This document shows positions 53,506 to 61,884 of a DNA stretch of 64,000 nt, piece after piece. The stretch covers positions 1 to 64,000 of the forward strand of contig DATGQZ010000012.1 of NCBI GenBank assembly GCA_035303945.1, written 5' to 3'. The notes beneath the pieces were generated by a model, which saw nothing but the letters and a program-made list of their open reading frames with translations, ran no database searches and had not been told where the DNA came from. The number at the start of each line of letters is the position of its first letter. Within the stretch, counting starts at the first letter, position 1. Source of the stretch: DATGMS01 sp035303945 (GTDB taxonomy: Bacteria; Bacteroidota; Bacteroidia; Cytophagales; Cyclobacteriaceae). The position numbers were made by a program, and so were the translations under genes.

Positions 53506-54466
53506 TACAACATCATATCAAACAGCAGTTATCGATCGCCCTCAATCCATTGCTTATATAGAACAGGCAAAAAGCTTTGGTCCAGATCAATTATGGGTAA
53601 GGTTGGAAGGAGTCGGCTTGTGTGCCTCCAACATCCCAGTCTGGGAGGGCAGGGAGTGGTTCCAATACCCACTGGATCCCGGCACCCCGGGGCACGAAGG
53701 CTGGGGAATTGTTGAAGACTTTGGTGATCAAGTTACCGGTTTTCATGTGGGCCAGCGGGTTGCTATACTCCAAGGCAATGCCTTTTCCGAATATTTAGCA
53801 GTTTCTGCTGAAAATGCCGTGGTGCTTCCCCCCGAACTGGAGGGCATGCCTTTCCCGGGGGAGCCACTGGGCTGTCTCATGAACATCTTCAAACGGGCAG
53901 ACATACAAGCAGGACAAACCGTAGCAGTAATCGGTCTCGGGTTTCTAGGTTTAGGACTGATCAAGTTATGCAAAGAAAAAGGAGCTAAAGTCGTGGCCTT
54001 GTCCCGTCGGGACTCTTCTCTGCAAATCGCTTCTGGAGATGCTGATATGTGCCTCAAGATGGACGACCACTACCAGATCGTAGAAAGGGTACAACATTAT
54101 ACCGAGGGCAGAGGCTGCGAAAGGGTGATTGAATGTACGGGCAAGCAGTGGCCACTGGATTTAGCGACAGACATTATTGGAGATTATGGCAAGCTGATTA
54201 TCGCCGGCTATCATCAGGATGGGCTTAGGAATGTCAACCTGCAAAAATGGAATTGGAAAGCATTAGATGTCATCAATGCCCATGAGCGCGACCCCAATAG
54301 ATATAAAGAAGGTATTATTGCGGCAATTGAAGCTACCCAAAAAGGAGTGATCCATCCAAGGGAGCTGTTGAGCCACGAATTTACCTTTGACCAACTTAGT
54401 GAAGCCATGGCCATGCTTTCCGCCTGTCCTGAAGGCTTCATCAAAGGCTATATCAAATTCATATAA
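53459..54466 (+). CDS. Medium-chain zinc-type alcohol/polyol dehydrogenase
   Basis: A 335-residue MDR protein. Catalytic-zinc ligand candidates are the Cys in GLCASN and the GHE of GTPGHEGWG. The Rossmann motif is VIGLGFLGLGLIKLC, and the motif RDSSLQIA follows the second strand. The four-Cys structural zinc lobe of classical ADHs is missing. Similar proteins act on sugars or polyols (sorbitol dehydrogenase, bacterial threonine dehydrogenase). The start overlaps the previous gene by 47 bp; no internal ATG exists before residue 130, so this start is kept. It fits the operon as an oxidoreductase step on a sugar. Confidence 0.85.
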   Translation: MNTSHAPLVTAQTRTSTTSYQTAVIDRPQSIAYIEQAKSFGPDQLWVRLEGVGLCASNIPVWEGREWFQYPLDPGTPGHEGWGIVEDFGDQVTGFHVGQRVAILQGNAFSEYLAVSAENAVVLPPELEGMPFPGEPLGCLMNIFKRADIQAGQTVAVIGLGFLGLGLIKLCKEKGAKVVALSRRDSSLQIASGDADMCLKMDDHYQIVERVQHYTEGRGCERVIECTGKQWPLDLATDIIGDYGKLIIAGYHQDGLRNVNLQKWNWKALDVINAHERDPNRYKEGIIAAIEATQKGVIHPRELLSHEFTFDQLSEAMAMLSACPEGFIKGYIKFI

Positions 54467-54485
54467 TTTTTAAACCATCTAAAAA

Positions 54486-55499
54486 ATGATAGAAACCGCA
54501 AAAGATACCCTCCCAAAGTTGGGATTTTTAGGAGTGGGTTGGATTGGCAAAAACCGCTTAGAGGCACTTACAACAGAAGGATTGACAGAAGATATTGCCA
54601 TATGTGATCCTCATCAGCCTTCTGTGGAAAACACTTTAAAATCAGTACCATCAGCTAAGGTCAGCGAAAGCTTCGATGAACTCCTGAACTCAGATGTGGA
54701 CGGCATCGTTATCGCCACGCCGAGCGCCCTTCATTCTAAACAAGCTATACAGGCTTTGCAAAGAGGCAAAGCGGTATTTTGTCAAAAACCGCTAGGCAGG
54801 GATCTGACGGAAACCAAAGCTGTGGTACACGCTGCCCAGCAAGCTGATAGACTGTTAGCGGTTGATTATTCCTATCGCTTCACAAAAGGAATCGCAGCGG
54901 TCAAAGAACTACTTGATCAGGAGGCGCTGGGAAAAATTTTTGCTGTAGAAGCGATTTTTCATAATGCTTATGGACCGGACAAGGCTTGGTTTTATGACCC
55001 CGGTCTTTCTGGAGGCGGTTGCCTAATAGACTTGGGCTCGCACTTGGTCGACCTCATATTTTATCTCTTCAAGTCCCCTTCTATAGAAGTGCGTTATGCA
55101 AACCTGCTTGCGCAAGGAAGGCCTTTAGTCAGTCGCGGAGAAAGAGTAGAGGATTTTGCAGAGGCCCAATTAAAGACCTCCACCGGCATCAGCATCCACC
55201 TGGCTTGCAGTTGGAAATTGTCCGTGGGCAAAGATGCAGCTATCGCCCTGAAGATTTACGGCACCCATGGCGGCGTATCCTTTCATAACGTCAACGGATC
55301 CTTTTACGATTTTCAAGCTGACTTCTTCACCCAAAATAACCGAAAAACATTGGTTAACCCACCTGATGACTGGGGCGGCAAAGCCATTCAACATTGGGGG
55401 AGGCAGTTAGCAAAGGGCAACCAGTTTAACAACGAAAACTACGAGCTGATAAAATCGGCTGCCTTATTGGAGGAGATATATAAATACACGGGAATCTAG
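54486..55499 (+). CDS. Gfo/Idh/MocA family sugar oxidoreductase
   Basis: 337 residues. The Rossmann N-terminal half has LGFLGVGWIGKNRLEAL, IVIATPSALHSKQAIQAL and CQKPLGRD, where Lys101-Pro102 is the family's lysine in EKP (here QKP). The C-terminal alpha/beta half has GGGCLIDLGSHLVDLIFYLF. An NAD(P)-dependent oxidation or reduction of a sugar or sugar nucleotide is expected. It lies 19 bp after the dehydrogenase gene. The pair could perform an oxidation-reduction relay on one sugar, which is inference. Confidence 0.9.
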   Translation: MIETAKDTLPKLGFLGVGWIGKNRLEALTTEGLTEDIAICDPHQPSVENTLKSVPSAKVSESFDELLNSDVDGIVIATPSALHSKQAIQALQRGKAVFCQKPLGRDLTETKAVVHAAQQADRLLAVDYSYRFTKGIAAVKELLDQEALGKIFAVEAIFHNAYGPDKAWFYDPGLSGGGCLIDLGSHLVDLIFYLFKSPSIEVRYANLLAQGRPLVSRGERVEDFAEAQLKTSTGISIHLACSWKLSVGKDAAIALKIYGTHGGVSFHNVNGSFYDFQADFFTQNNRKTLVNPPDDWGGKAIQHWGRQLAKGNQFNNENYELIKSAALLEEIYKYTGI

Positions 55500-55538
55500 A
55501 TTCAGCTGCTCTGTCCAATTTCCTAAAAAGATTTTATC

Positions 55539-56639
55539 ATGAAAATATTGATGACCATAGATGCGGTCGGCGGGGTTTTTAATTATGCCATGGATCTGGC
55601 CCGTTGTCTTCTAGAAGAACAAATGGAGCTGGTGCTGGCATGTACAGGACCTGAACCGAATGCATCACAAAAAGAACACATACAAAAACTTCAAAAGAAG
55701 GGAGTCAGGTTTTATCATCGGCCCTATCGGTTAGAATGGATGGACCAGCCTTGGGAGGATATTCAGCAGGCTAACAAGTGGATAAAGGAGATATATAACA
55801 TAGAGAAGCCTACGCTGCTGCATTTCAACAATTTTGCGCCTCTATCCCTAACCTGGGAGGTGCCCACCTTACTCGTCGTGCATTCCTGTGTAGCATCATG
55901 GTGGCAGGAGGTTAAAGCTGAGCCACTTCCCCTACACTATGCTACTTATTTTCAGACCGTTCAACAGGCCCTACTGAAAGCTGATGTTGTGGTGTTTCCC
56001 TCGCGCGGGCTTTTTGATGTATGTCAAAATATATATGGAAAGATCTCCCATCCGCAAATAGTCTACAATGCTATAGCACTTCCTTTGGTGGACCCTGTCT
56101 ATGAGTTTTATTCAAAAATGCCAATCATCTTCAGCATGGGTAGACTGTGGGACGAAGCTAAAAATATCGATCTGCTTTTAAAGGCTGCAAAAAGTACCAA
56201 TGGAGAAATTTTCATTGCCGGAGAGCAGGCTGAAGGACTTCCATGCCCCCGCAATGTCCGCTTTCTTGGAAAGCTCAGCCGCCTTCAGGTGATGAATTGG
56301 CTTAAAATCAGTGCGGTGTATGCTTTACCCGTAAAATATGAACCTTTTGGCTTATCATTTTTAGAAGCAGCCTCTCAGCATTGTGCTCTGGTGGGCGGAG
56401 ATATCGCCACACTGAGGGAAATTTGGGGCAGGAGTATGACCTATGTGGATAACAACGATCCAAAAATGCTGGCCAAAGCTTGCAATGAATTATTAGAAGA
56501 TCTTCCTTATTGCCGCCTTAAAGGTGAAGAAGCCTACCACCGTGCGAAAAAATACTCTTTGCACAATATGAAGGAACAATACTTGAATCTTTATCATCAA
56601 TTAAAAGCTCCTATACCTCGTGAAGTGGTTGTTTTTTAA
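55539..56639 (+). CDS. GT4-family glycosyltransferase
   Basis: A 366-residue GT-B glycosyltransferase. The N-terminal domain begins MKILMTIDAVGGVFNYAMDL, the usual GT4 opening. The C-terminal donor domain has IFSMGRLWDEAKNIDLLLKA, VRFLGKLSRLQVMNWL and the ExxxxxxE-type YEPFGLSFLEAASQHCALVGGD. It should transfer a sugar from a nucleotide donor at the cytoplasmic face. Donor and acceptor are unknown. It is the first of four consecutive glycosyltransferase-like genes. Confidence 0.9.
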   Translation: MKILMTIDAVGGVFNYAMDLARCLLEEQMELVLACTGPEPNASQKEHIQKLQKKGVRFYHRPYRLEWMDQPWEDIQQANKWIKEIYNIEKPTLLHFNNFAPLSLTWEVPTLLVVHSCVASWWQEVKAEPLPLHYATYFQTVQQALLKADVVVFPSRGLFDVCQNIYGKISHPQIVYNAIALPLVDPVYEFYSKMPIIFSMGRLWDEAKNIDLLLKAAKSTNGEIFIAGEQAEGLPCPRNVRFLGKLSRLQVMNWLKISAVYALPVKYEPFGLSFLEAASQHCALVGGDIATLREIWGRSMTYVDNNDPKMLAKACNELLEDLPYCRLKGEEAYHRAKKYSLHNMKEQYLNLYHQLKAPIPREVVVF

Positions 56640-56681
56640 TGACATAAATCTTCTCTAATCGATGACTTTAAACCTACGTGT

Positions 56682-57797
56682 ATGAAAATTGTATTGTTTT
56701 ACCACTCTTTAATCTCTGATTGGAATCATGGAAATGCTCACTTTTTGAGAGGAATATGTACCTCTCTGCTTAAGAAGGGACATGAGGTAGTGGTGTATGA
56801 GCCTAAGGGAGGCTGGAGCCTTACCTCGCTTCTACAGGATTACGGGAGCAGCGCCATTGAGGAATTTAACTTAAAATTCCCGCACCTCAGCCCTAACTTT
56901 TATGATCCTGCCGACTATAATCTCCGGGAGATGTTGGAAGGAGCTGATTTGGTTATTGTTCACGAATGGAACGATCCCGAATTGGTATGGGCAATAGGAG
57001 AATTCAAGCTTGTACAGGATTTTACCCTCTTTTTCCATGACACCCATCATCGCGCTGTGTCTGCCAAATCAGACATGCAACGGTATGATCTAAGCCGCTA
57101 CGACGGCGTATTGGCTTTTGGAGAAAGTCTTAGAGAGGTGTATTATCAGGAACAATGGCATGAGCGGGTTTGGACTTGGCATGAAGCAGCAGATCTTAGT
57201 ACCTACCATCCAGTGGCTTCAGAAGAGTATTTGGGTGATGTAGTGTGGGTGGGCAATTGGGGAGATGATGAACGCACGCAGGAGCTCCATGAATTTTTAA
57301 TTGAACCTATCAAAGCTTTAAAACTGAAAGCAAAATTTTATGGGGTTCGGTATCCTCAACACGCCATTGAGGCATTGGAACGTGCCGGCATAGCTTATGG
57401 AGGCTACCTTCCTTCCAGTAAGGTGGCTGAAACCTTCTCAAAGTATAAAGCTACGATTCACGTCCCCAGGCGTTTCTACCGAGAACATCTTCCCGGAATT
57501 CCTACTATCCGTCCCTTTGAAGCCATGGCTTGCAAGATTCCCTTGCTATCAGCACCTTGGGAAGATTCTGAGAACCTGTTTACTCCTGGCAAAGATTACC
57601 TCGTCGCGCAAAGCGGTCAAGATATGATGATCTTACTTGCCAAGGTACTTACCGAACCGAATTTCACCACTACGATGGTAAACCACGCGTTTGAAACCAT
57701 TCAATCGAAACATACCTGCGACCACCGTGCGCAGCAACTACTTGAAATTTACCATCAAAGTATTTCCGAAAAAACCAAGAAAGGGGGCTTATCATGA
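56682..57797 (+). CDS. CgeB-like glycosyltransferase (copy 1)
   Basis: 371 residues of the CgeB / Glyco_trans_1_2 type. It opens MKIVLFYHSLISDWNHGNAH, FLRGICTSLLKKGHEVVVYE, and has VWVGNWGDDERTQELHEFLIEPI midway. The C-terminal block reads FKHPRRFYREHLPGIPTIRPFEAMACKIPLL-like (positions about 264-295), then SENLFTPGKDYLVA. CgeB acts in glycosylation of the Bacillus spore surface; enzymatic details are unknown. The stop overlaps the next start by 4 bp. Confidence 0.85.
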   Translation: MKIVLFYHSLISDWNHGNAHFLRGICTSLLKKGHEVVVYEPKGGWSLTSLLQDYGSSAIEEFNLKFPHLSPNFYDPADYNLREMLEGADLVIVHEWNDPELVWAIGEFKLVQDFTLFFHDTHHRAVSAKSDMQRYDLSRYDGVLAFGESLREVYYQEQWHERVWTWHEAADLSTYHPVASEEYLGDVVWVGNWGDDERTQELHEFLIEPIKALKLKAKFYGVRYPQHAIEALERAGIAYGGYLPSSKVAETFSKYKATIHVPRRFYREHLPGIPTIRPFEAMACKIPLLSAPWEDSENLFTPGKDYLVAQSGQDMMILLAKVLTEPNFTTTMVNHAFETIQSKHTCDHRAQQLLEIYHQSISEKTKKGGLS

Positions 57798-58882
57798 ACA
57801 AAGGACTTCAAATCGCATTTTTTGGCAGCAGTCTCGTCAGTGCATACTGGAATGGAGCCGCTACCTATTATAGAGGAATTATCAAAACCCTTCACCAACA
57901 GGGGCATCAGGTAAGTTTTTATGAACCCGACGCATTCGGACGTCAGGCAAATCGTGACATTCCAGATCCAGACTACGCCAAAGTGGTGGTTTACCAACCC
58001 ACTAGGGAAGAAGTAAGTCGATGTGTTAAGGAAGCCAACAGTGCCGATATAGTTATCAAAGCCAGCGGAGTAGGTGTATTTGACCAAGAACTTGAAGAAG
58101 AAATCCTCAAGAGCCGAAGGGAAGACCAACAGATAATTTTTTGGGATGTTGATGCACCAGCAACCTTGGATAGGATGATCTACGATCCCACAGATTATTT
58201 TATTTCATTGATACCGCAGTTTGACCAGATCCTTACCTATGGTGGCGGTGGACCAGTAGAAGCGGCCTATAAAAATCTCGGAGCTAAAGATTGTACTTCC
58301 ATTTATAATGCTTTCGATCCAGAAAGTCATCATCCCGTATCGGCAATGCCTATGTATGAGTGTGATTTGGCCTTTCTCGGCAACCGACTACCTGATCGTG
58401 AAAAGCGTGTAGAAAACTTTTTTATCGCGGTTGCGGAAGCCCTGCCGGACAAAACCTTTATTCTAGGTGGAAGCGGCTGGGACGACAAGCTGCTGCCGCA
58501 AAATGTCCGTTACATTGGTCATGTGGCCACCAAAGACCATAATGCTTTTAATTGCTCACCTTTGGCCGTACTCAATATCAGCCGCGACAGCATGGCGAGC
58601 TATGGCTTCTCTCCCGCTACCCGGGTTTTCGAAGCTGCAGCTGCAGGCGCATGTATGATTACCGATGCTTGGGAAGGCATTTCAGAATTTTTTGAACCGG
58701 GCAAGGAAATCCTTGTCGCCCATTCAAGCCAAGATGTAATTGATCTTCTTCAAACACTGCACAAAGAAAAAGCAAGGGCAATAGGAGAGGCTGCCTTAAC
58801 TCGGGCACTTTCCACGCACACCTATCAACACCGTGCTCAACTGCTGGAAGAAATGTTACAAATGAAAACAAAATTAGTATAA
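57794..58882 (+). CDS. CgeB-like glycosyltransferase (copy 2)
   Basis: 362 residues. It opens IAFFGSSLVSAYWNGAATYY, RGIIKTLHQQGHQVSFYEPD, and has LAFLGNRLPDREKRVENFF, then FILGGSGWDDKLLPQNVRYIGHV. Its Glyco_trans_1_2 C-terminus is SPATRVFEAAAAGACMITD, AWEGISEFFEPGKEILVA. Alignable with copies 1 and 3 throughout (same order of blocks), so the three are tandem paralogues. The donor is unknown. It overlaps copy 1 by 4 bp and is followed by copy 3 after 51 bp. Confidence 0.87.
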   Translation: MNKGLQIAFFGSSLVSAYWNGAATYYRGIIKTLHQQGHQVSFYEPDAFGRQANRDIPDPDYAKVVVYQPTREEVSRCVKEANSADIVIKASGVGVFDQELEEEILKSRREDQQIIFWDVDAPATLDRMIYDPTDYFISLIPQFDQILTYGGGGPVEAAYKNLGAKDCTSIYNAFDPESHHPVSAMPMYECDLAFLGNRLPDREKRVENFFIAVAEALPDKTFILGGSGWDDKLLPQNVRYIGHVATKDHNAFNCSPLAVLNISRDSMASYGFSPATRVFEAAAAGACMITDAWEGISEFFEPGKEILVAHSSQDVIDLLQTLHKEKARAIGEAALTRALSTHTYQHRAQLLEEMLQMKTKLV

Positions 58883-58933
58883 GCAAATAATGCCTTGGCG
58901 ATGTTGCCCTCGGGTACCTTAATGGAGATGGAG

Positions 58934-60016
58934 ATGAAAATTGTTTTTATAGGACTTACGATTAGCTCATCATGGGGAAATGGTCATGCCACCACTTACA
59001 GGGCTTTGCTGAAAGAGCTTGGGAGCATGGGACATGAGGTGTATTTCCTCGAGCATGACAAACCTTGGTACAGCAGCAACCGGGATTTAGGATGGCCTCA
59101 AGCTTATAAATTAGCTTTGTACAACAGCGTAGAAGAACTTAAACACGAGCACGCAGCATTGGTCCAGTCGGCGCAAATGGTCATTGTAGGCTCTTATGTA
59201 CCGCAGGGTGTGGAAGTAAGTCAATGGGTATTGGACACTGCCACCGGAGTCACCGCCTTTTATGACATTGATACTCCTGTCACCTTAGACAAATTGGATC
59301 AGGGCGACGAAGAGTATATTTCGACGGAGCTAATTCCAGCGTTTGACCTTTATCTATCTTTTTCGGGAGGAGACGTGCTGACGCTCTTGGAAAAAAAATA
59401 TCAGGCAAAGTCAGCCAAAGCGCTTTATTGCTCTGTGGATCCCAGCCTGTATTATCCAATGGACATCGACAAAGAATATTGCTTGGGCTATCTCGGGACA
59501 TATAGTGACGACCGGCAGCCCACCGTTCAGGACTTGCTAATTCGCCCAGCAAACCTGATGAGAGACGAAAAATTCGTGGTAGCCGGGCCAGCCTACCCTT
59601 CGGATATCTATTGGCCCGAGAATGTGGCCCGGATTGAGCACCTCCCACCGGACCTTCATCGGGAATTTTACAATCACCAGAAATTTACCTTGAATGTTAC
59701 CCGACAAGCCATGATCCGTTTGGGTTACTCCCCCAGCGTCAGGCTGTTTGAAGCAGCTGCCTGTGGCGTACCCATCATCAGTGATGCCTGGAAGGGACTC
59801 ACGGATCTCTTTGAAGAAGGCAAAGAAATCTTTATCGCCAGATCAACAGAGGACGCTCTGGATATCCTCAAAAATACATCCGAGGAAGAGAGACAGCGTG
59901 TTGGCGAAGCAGCACGGCAAAAAATCATGAATGCACATACCGCCGCACATCGGGCTTTGGAGCTGATCGGCTATTACCAGGAGGCAAAACACTTGGTGAA
60001 GCAAAAAGCCTCTTGA
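58934..60016 (+). CDS. CgeB-like glycosyltransferase (copy 3)
   Basis: 360 residues from the ATG at 58934 (MKIVFIGLTISSSWGNGHAT), which aligns with the starts of the two paralogues; ATGs at 58901, 58922 and 58928 or a TTG at 58895 would add up to 13 residues. GGAG just before 58934 is a fair ribosome-binding sequence. Blocks: ALLKELGSMGHEVYFLEHDK, LGYLGTYSDDRQPTVQDLLI, and SPSVRLFEAAACGVPIISDA with WKGLTDLFEEGKEIFIA. Third of the tandem set. Confidence 0.87.
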   Translation: MKIVFIGLTISSSWGNGHATTYRALLKELGSMGHEVYFLEHDKPWYSSNRDLGWPQAYKLALYNSVEELKHEHAALVQSAQMVIVGSYVPQGVEVSQWVLDTATGVTAFYDIDTPVTLDKLDQGDEEYISTELIPAFDLYLSFSGGDVLTLLEKKYQAKSAKALYCSVDPSLYYPMDIDKEYCLGYLGTYSDDRQPTVQDLLIRPANLMRDEKFVVAGPAYPSDIYWPENVARIEHLPPDLHREFYNHQKFTLNVTRQAMIRLGYSPSVRLFEAAACGVPIISDAWKGLTDLFEEGKEIFIARSTEDALDILKNTSEEERQRVGEAARQKIMNAHTAAHRALELIGYYQEAKHLVKQKAS

Positions 60017-60089
60017 AACCCGATATTATATGCACCAGGTTCAGCATCTAAGGCAAGGAGCTATTCCAACTTGAAACCAGAATTCCAGC

Positions 60090-60893
60090 ATGAATAACAA
60101 CGAACAGATTAGAGAGGATATTGACAAATTAGGACCTTGGTTTCACAACCTCCATCTACCAAGCGGCGCACAAACTGCTCCTGATCACTTTCTAGGGGAC
60201 TTTCCTACCTTCAAATGGCAACAACTCCAAGAACATGTGCCTGCAGATCTGAGCGGATGGAAGGTGTTGGACATTGGTTGCAATGCTGGATTCTACACCT
60301 TTGAACTAGCCAAAAGAGGCGCCGAGGTACTAGGCATCGACCTTGATCCCCATTATCTGCGGCAAGCCCGTTGGGCAGCAAAGATTTTAGGGCTGGAGGA
60401 GCGGGTGGCATTTAAGCAGATGCAGGTCTACGACCTATGGAAAATGGAGGAAAAGTTTGACCTCGTTTGGTTTATGGGTGTATTTTACCACCTGCGATAC
60501 CCGATGCTGGCCTTAGACATTGTGGCTGAGAAGGTAAGAAAGTTGATGGTATTTCAAACGCTCATGATGCCCGATCGTACAGAAAAAATCATTCAACCAG
60601 ACTATAAGATCAACGATAGAGAAGAAATGCTGGAAGCAGGTTGGCCCAAAATGGCCTTTATTGAGGATCGCTTAGCCGGGGACCCAACCAATTGGTGGGT
60701 GCCCAATCAGGCAGGAATCAAAGCCATGCTACGCACATGCGGCTTGCAAGTGATCGCCAGCCCAGTTGACGAAACCTATATCTGCAAACCCGAGACAACA
60801 TTACATGTGGCGAGGGCTTGGAATGAATCAGAGTTTTTGTCAGCCACAGGGCAAATCTGGCAAGATCAATTGGAACTCAAAATACAGAAATGA
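60090..60893 (+). CDS. SAM-dependent methyltransferase (TIGR04290-like)
   Basis: 267 residues. Class I methyltransferase with motif I VLDIGCNAGFYTFEL (Asp61 to Leu71), acidic residue in LGIDLDPHYL, and VWFMGVFYHLRYPMLALD. The region after the Rossmann fold carries NWWVPNQAGIKAMLRTCGL, typical of carbohydrate/tRNA-type CmoB-like relatives. The N-terminal LGPWFHNLHLPSG and overall form resemble the family I know as TIGR04290 (Rta_06860), an assignment from memory. It lies 73 bp after the third CgeB-like gene and probably methylates the sugar made here. Confidence 0.84.
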   Translation: MNNNEQIREDIDKLGPWFHNLHLPSGAQTAPDHFLGDFPTFKWQQLQEHVPADLSGWKVLDIGCNAGFYTFELAKRGAEVLGIDLDPHYLRQARWAAKILGLEERVAFKQMQVYDLWKMEEKFDLVWFMGVFYHLRYPMLALDIVAEKVRKLMVFQTLMMPDRTEKIIQPDYKINDREEMLEAGWPKMAFIEDRLAGDPTNWWVPNQAGIKAMLRTCGLQVIASPVDETYICKPETTLHVARAWNESEFLSATGQIWQDQLELKIQK

Positions 60894-60957
60894 TCCTCTG
60901 GGGGTAGAAGGATTGGTCTTATTCTTGATTCAATATGTAAGTCAAACCCTAACAGCT

Positions 60958-61485
60958 ATGAAAATTTTAAACTCTTTCAAGGTTTGTGCCTTGATGATTA
61001 CAGCCACTTCTTTATACAGTTGTGGCGGTGGAGAAGGCAACACCGGCAATAAGGTGACAGAAATCGATAGTGTCCGGGACAGCACCCATATTTTGCATCA
61101 TGAACACATCCCTGATCCGGACGAAGACAGGCGTTTTGTAGCCGACAATGCTGTTCAAGCTACCTTTGCAAGTGCAACGGATTTTAACTGGGAAGATTTC
61201 AAAAACGGTTTGGCTGCTAAACAAGAAGCAATTGGAGAGGGCTTCTCCCAAGAAGAAGATAAAGTCACTACTGCCTGGCAAAAGCTTAATGATCGCATTT
61301 CCTACCAAACGGTGTACCATCATCAGGATGGTGAAGTATGGCTGCAGACTTACTATAAAGACCACAGTCAAAAAGCAGGTAATCAGTCCAATGAAGAAGG
61401 GACTTTATTGACAAAAGCAGCAGCTGAAAACCAGGACTTAATGGATCTTTGGAACAATATGGAGGCAAAAGCAGCCAACCCTTAA
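60958..61485 (+). CDS. Small lipoprotein of unknown function
   Basis: 175 residues from the ATG at 60958 (MKILNSFKVCALMITATSLY then SCGGG); 64 upstream codons run through the end of the methyltransferase gene in another frame and are rejected. The lipoprotein signal ends at Cys 22. The mature part is acidic and helical (FNWEDFKNGLAAKQEAIGEG, WQKLNDRISYQTVYHHQDGE). No known family is seen. It lies 64 bp after the methyltransferase and is the last rightward gene before a hairpin. Confidence 0.75.
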   Translation: MKILNSFKVCALMITATSLYSCGGGEGNTGNKVTEIDSVRDSTHILHHEHIPDPDEDRRFVADNAVQATFASATDFNWEDFKNGLAAKQEAIGEGFSQEEDKVTTAWQKLNDRISYQTVYHHQDGEVWLQTYYKDHSQKAGNQSNEEGTLLTKAAAENQDLMDLWNNMEAKAANP

Positions 61486-61501
61486 CAAAAAATCAATTAA
61501 C

Positions 61502-61530
61502 GAGGAGTGATCACTGCAATCACTCCTCTT
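61502..61530. terminator. Hairpin between converging transcripts
   Basis: gaggagtga (61502-61510) pairs perfectly with tcactcctc (61520-61528) around a 9-nt loop, followed by tt and, further on, an A-tract. It lies between converging genes ending at 61485 and 61548. The T-run is weak on the + strand. Confidence 0.65.
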
Positions 61531-61547
61531 ATCAAAAAGGGGTGGTT

Positions 61548-61835
61548 TTAAATATCCAATTCTAATCGCTTAAAGCTCCTCAACTGGTGAGTTGCGTCAC
61601 TTTGACGCTCTTTAACGACCAATGAGGTGGGACTGATGTTGATTACCTCCGAACGTTCAATTAGGGAGGGAATAGTGAGCAACAATGTTCCGGCTTCTTC
61701 CTCGAGCAGGTAAAAATCTGACCTGCCGTCACCCAAAAAGCGCATTTGGCTATTTCCTTGAATTTCGATTACCGGCCCTCCATGTTCTAATTCCCAAATC
61801 CCTTTGAGCAGCTTTTCAAAATGATTCTTTTGCAT
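61548..61835 (-). CDS. Small hypothetical protein downstream of malQ
   Basis: 95 residues, beta-rich, without a signal peptide: FEKLLKGIWELEHGGPVIEI, MRFLGDGRSDFYLLEEEAGT, then INISPTSLVVKERQ and HQLRSFKRLELD. The pattern of strands suggests a small lipocalin-like or fatty-acid-binding-like half-barrel, but I recognise no family. It follows malQ by 49 bp in the same direction, so it may be co-transcribed with treY and malQ. Confidence 0.65.
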   Translation of the reverse strand: MQKNHFEKLLKGIWELEHGGPVIEIQGNSQMRFLGDGRSDFYLLEEEAGTLLLTIPSLIERSEVINISPTSLVVKERQSDATHQLRSFKRLELDI

Positions 61836-61884
61836 ACAGCGTCAAAATTTATCTTGATTAAGTGCAAATTTGTTTCCAAATGTT

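Noticed and set aside
60766..60957. An N-terminal extension of the lipoprotein at 60958-61485
   Set aside because: It overlaps the end of the methyltransferase gene in another frame, and the lipoprotein signal begins at the ATG at 60958.
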